Source of the DNA: Pegea sp. RAD2-039
Taxonomy: Eukaryota; Chordata; Thaliacea; Salpida; Salpidae
Direction: 5' to 3'
Assembly (NCBI GenBank): GCA_034620365.1
Contig: JAQGEQ010000380.1
Coordinates: forward strand, 496,001-560,000
Length of the DNA: 64,000 nucleotides
Shown here one piece after another: positions 61,301 through 64,000 of the stretch. The first letter of the stretch is position 1. The number at the start of each line of letters is the position of its first letter. The position numbers were made by a program, and so were the translations under genes. The notes below the pieces were generated by a model, which saw only the letters and a list, made by a program, of their open reading frames with translations, was not told where the DNA came from and did not search any database.

Positions 61301-64000
61301 TTAAAAGTTGAATAAATTAACTGAGTTTCTAAAAATCATATTTTTAAGTTAGCTACATTTGTTCAAAGCAATTAAAATATTAAAATTACTCAAAATTTTT
61401 TCTCTTTCTCATTCTACTCTTATTTACTTTATATTTAACTTACAGAAAGTTGTACAATATAAGCTTTATGGGGATTTAACAAACAAGTAAACAAAAAGAA
61501 ATAGTTTTTTGAAGTTAAAGCGGCCTTAGAACGAGATTAGTTCTTTTTATCAGGGTCAATTAGGTTTTAGGGTTGTAATAAGTTTGTCTGGCAATACTTC
61601 ATATGTGGGTTAAAGTTGAATGTTTCCTTATATTTGTTGGTAACTCATGGAAAGGTTTTGTATACTATTAACTTTAATAAACTAATTAGATATCAGTTAA
61701 AACCTACCCGTGAATATGTTTTATAATTTTATTCTATTTTGTTCTTCAAATTATTGATTTTTACTTAAATAGAAATTCAAGCATAAAATAAGTTGACAAA
61801 TCTGCTTGCTACAAATAAATGAAATTAATAAATACAATTAACATTTCTTTAATCTACAATTTTTCTCATTGAAATTGTTTTAGTTTTTTTAGAAATTTTT
61901 CGTTTATATAAACCTTTTAAATCTGCTACAAGTCACTAACAACTACAAATATGTTGTTAATATTCGGATATCTGATTTCTTTTCAAGTAACTCAATTGAT
62001 GCATATTCTTTATTTTTTATCGTCATGATTTTAAATTCCATTTTTAGCCTTAAGCTAGTAGAATATTTCATTTTCGCTCATACACTTATTTATCAAGTGC
62101 TTAATTTGGTTGGTTTATCAAACCAGATATATTTTATGAGTACTGTTGCTAAATGCAGCAGTGAAAACAATTATTTATTTTGTCTACTTTACAATTTCAA
62201 CCAAAAATAGCAATAGTTTTATCAGGCACCAATTTAGCATTTAACTGTAACTAATTTCAGTGTCTTATGTCCCGCCTACCTTCAATCTATCAACTCTAAA
62301 ATTTCCAGTAAAGTTTAAAAGTTACTAAAAAATTTTCAAAGAACCAATTTCTGCGAAATCTTCTTAATTCTATGAATCCTAATTACCAGTTTCATAAGCT
62401 TGTCTAAATGCTATCTAATAACATTCTATCAGTATTTACTGAGTACTTTTATGCAAATGTACTTTTTATCTTCTGATGAAGCTGTCTAAATACATCTTGC
62501 TTTTCTACTTTGAAGTTTTTATAGAAATTTATTTCAGTGAAATCATTTGCTTTAACACTAACTACCACCGACCAGTAGGTTCAATTAGTTGATGAGATAA
62601 AAGCAGTTGTAATTTGATCAATCTTTTTCTGTCTTCTCACGTTTTAAGGTGTGTCTGAAAAAAAAGTATTTTCTTCACCAAAACATTTTTATTTAGTTTG
62701 TTGTGTTGGAAAAACTGCGTTTAGTTTTAACAGTTATTTCAACCAACATAGCCCCGTGGTTCTTTTTCAATATATTTTCTACTTATTTTCAACCAAACCT
62801 CAATTTTCATTATAAGCTACAGACTGAAGCGGCTTTGAAATTGATGGAAAACGACTTTGATTATCTTTAGGTGGTGTTCTTTACATATTTCCACGTTCTA
62901 TTTAACCGAAAACTTCTTTATTGTTCCTAGAAATCACTATCACCACCTGTATCTAGGTAAAAGTTCAGCAAATAGATCCCAAAAGAAAAGTTCTTATATT
63001 TTAACTAAACAAAAAACTGCTCTCAGTTTATCTTTAGATTTTAATTGCTTTTTTAAATCACTTTTAATGTAATTATGATATAATTATGTCATAAAATCAA
63101 ACTTATAAAGTTTATTTCTTATCAATACATAGTTAGAAGAAGTTTTAAGTTTGTTGATTATTAAAAAAACAAGCATTTAATAAGTAGAAAATAATTTGAT
63201 TAACCTTTAGTTACATGTCACTACTTTTTATTTGGATGGTTGTTGGTTTTACCTAATTACTTTGTCAACGTCGTTGACATTGAATAATCAATAGTTTCGA
63301 AGAATAAGTGAAAATTCCTAAAACAACATTTTTTATTTATTAACCACCTCAAACAAGATACTCAAACTAGTAATTACTACCCTAAAAGTTTCTATGAAAG
63401 ATTTTGAAATATAAGTCAATCTGGTTGTATCAAAACTGAGAGCTTGTTTGTTGTGGAAAATTGTTTGTGGAAATATTTCGATTTGAGCTACACGGTTGCT
63501 TAACTTCAGTCAGTTTCTTTTTGGAATCAGAATTTCTAAGGAATAATAAAAATAGTGGTATTGCCTGAAGATAAATTTAGTGATATAAATTTGTACGTGT
63601 TGTAGTAAAACCAGATATGTGGTTGGAATTCTAGGTGTTTTTCTACCTCTACATGTTCATATTATTAGCTTTAACTGTTTTCTAATACTTTATGGAATGC
63701 AAAAGTTCTTTTTTTTACAAAAAGTTTTTATTTTGAACATTTTTGAATTTGTTTTTTTTTGAAAAGTTTAATTTTGAATTGAATAATAACACAAATTCAA
63801 ATGACTTTTTTTTAGTTGAAATTTTAGTTCATTTGTGTATTTGGTATCACAAAAAGAATTGACAAATTTTGACACTTAACTATTAACAATCAAAGAAATT
63901 ACTTTCAACTTATAGTCAATTTGTTTTTATCTTAAATAAACATTTTTAAGTGAAATTTTGGCTGTGCATTTTTGTAATCACTTTTTATCTAAATGTAAAT
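58400..64000. other. AT-rich region, downstream intron or 3' part of the HMBOX1-type gene
   Basis: The preceding exon ends with a consensus donor (GTGAGT), so at least the first part is intron. I looked for an acceptor opening a phase-compatible frame with the expected acidic tail and found none. A frame at 62929-63072 after a CTAG acceptor ends in TAA but joins only in a different phase. A GC-richer patch at 59600-59700 includes a B-box-like GGGTATGATTC and could be another SINE scrap. Confidence 0.5.

Noticed and set aside
62929-63072. Terminal exon of the HMBOX1-type gene
   Set aside because: An acceptor-like CTAG and a terminated frame exist, but the phase does not match the last confirmed donor, and the sequence lacks the expected acidic tail.

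Overview
The window is nuclear DNA of an animal with a very AT-rich genome. It reads with the standard code, and introns follow GT...AG and are often only about 40-70 bp. An integrin alpha chain, a forkhead factor, an HNF1-class homeobox gene (HMBOX1 type), a sorting nexin of the SNX5/6 group and Rab1 together require a metazoan. The base composition and mix of tiny and long introns would suit a flatworm-like or similar invertebrate, but the species cannot be fixed from the sequence alone.

Layout: (1) 1-3125 has no supportable gene. (2) 3126-4536, minus strand: a complete seven-exon Rab1. (3) 4537-11198: AT-rich intergenic DNA. (4) 11199-14366, plus: an intact, intronless integrin alpha. (5) 14367-21069: intergenic, with a decayed non-LTR retrotransposon at about 16150-17420. 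(6) 21070-22715, minus: a forkhead gene with an unresolved 5' end and a second fragment of the same retroelement in an intron. (7) 22716-28925: intergenic, with SINE-like scraps and a 26-bp perfect inverted repeat. (8) 28926-34268, plus: three tandem intronless class I fructose-bisphosphate aldolase genes with almost identical cores. (9) 34803-37736, plus: a 14-exon gene for an unrecognised acidic protein. (10) 40310-41755, plus: a three-exon gene for an unrecognised 185-residue basic protein. (11) 43729-46774, plus: a complete 12-exon SNX5/SNX6-type sorting nexin. (12) 51003 to at least 58399, plus: an HMBOX1-type gene with HNF1-like N-terminus, atypical POU-specific domain and split homeodomain; its last exon or exons were not found.

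The genes do not form a pathway. Rab1 (ER-to-Golgi traffic), SNX5/6 (endosome-to-Golgi retrieval), aldolase (glycolysis), integrin (adhesion) and two transcription factors are ordinary neighbours on a chromosome. The ortholog calls for Rab1, aldolase, SNX5/6 and HMBOX1 rest on long matches to remembered family motifs and on splice phases that close exactly.

I found no clearly new biological system. The items most worth a second look are the aldolase array (apparent gene conversion limited to coding sequence), the intronless integrin alpha with two basic cleavage sites, the divergent forkhead, the two unrecognised multi-exon genes, and several non-coding structures (inverted repeat, 18-bp palindrome, minisatellite, SINE-like pieces).
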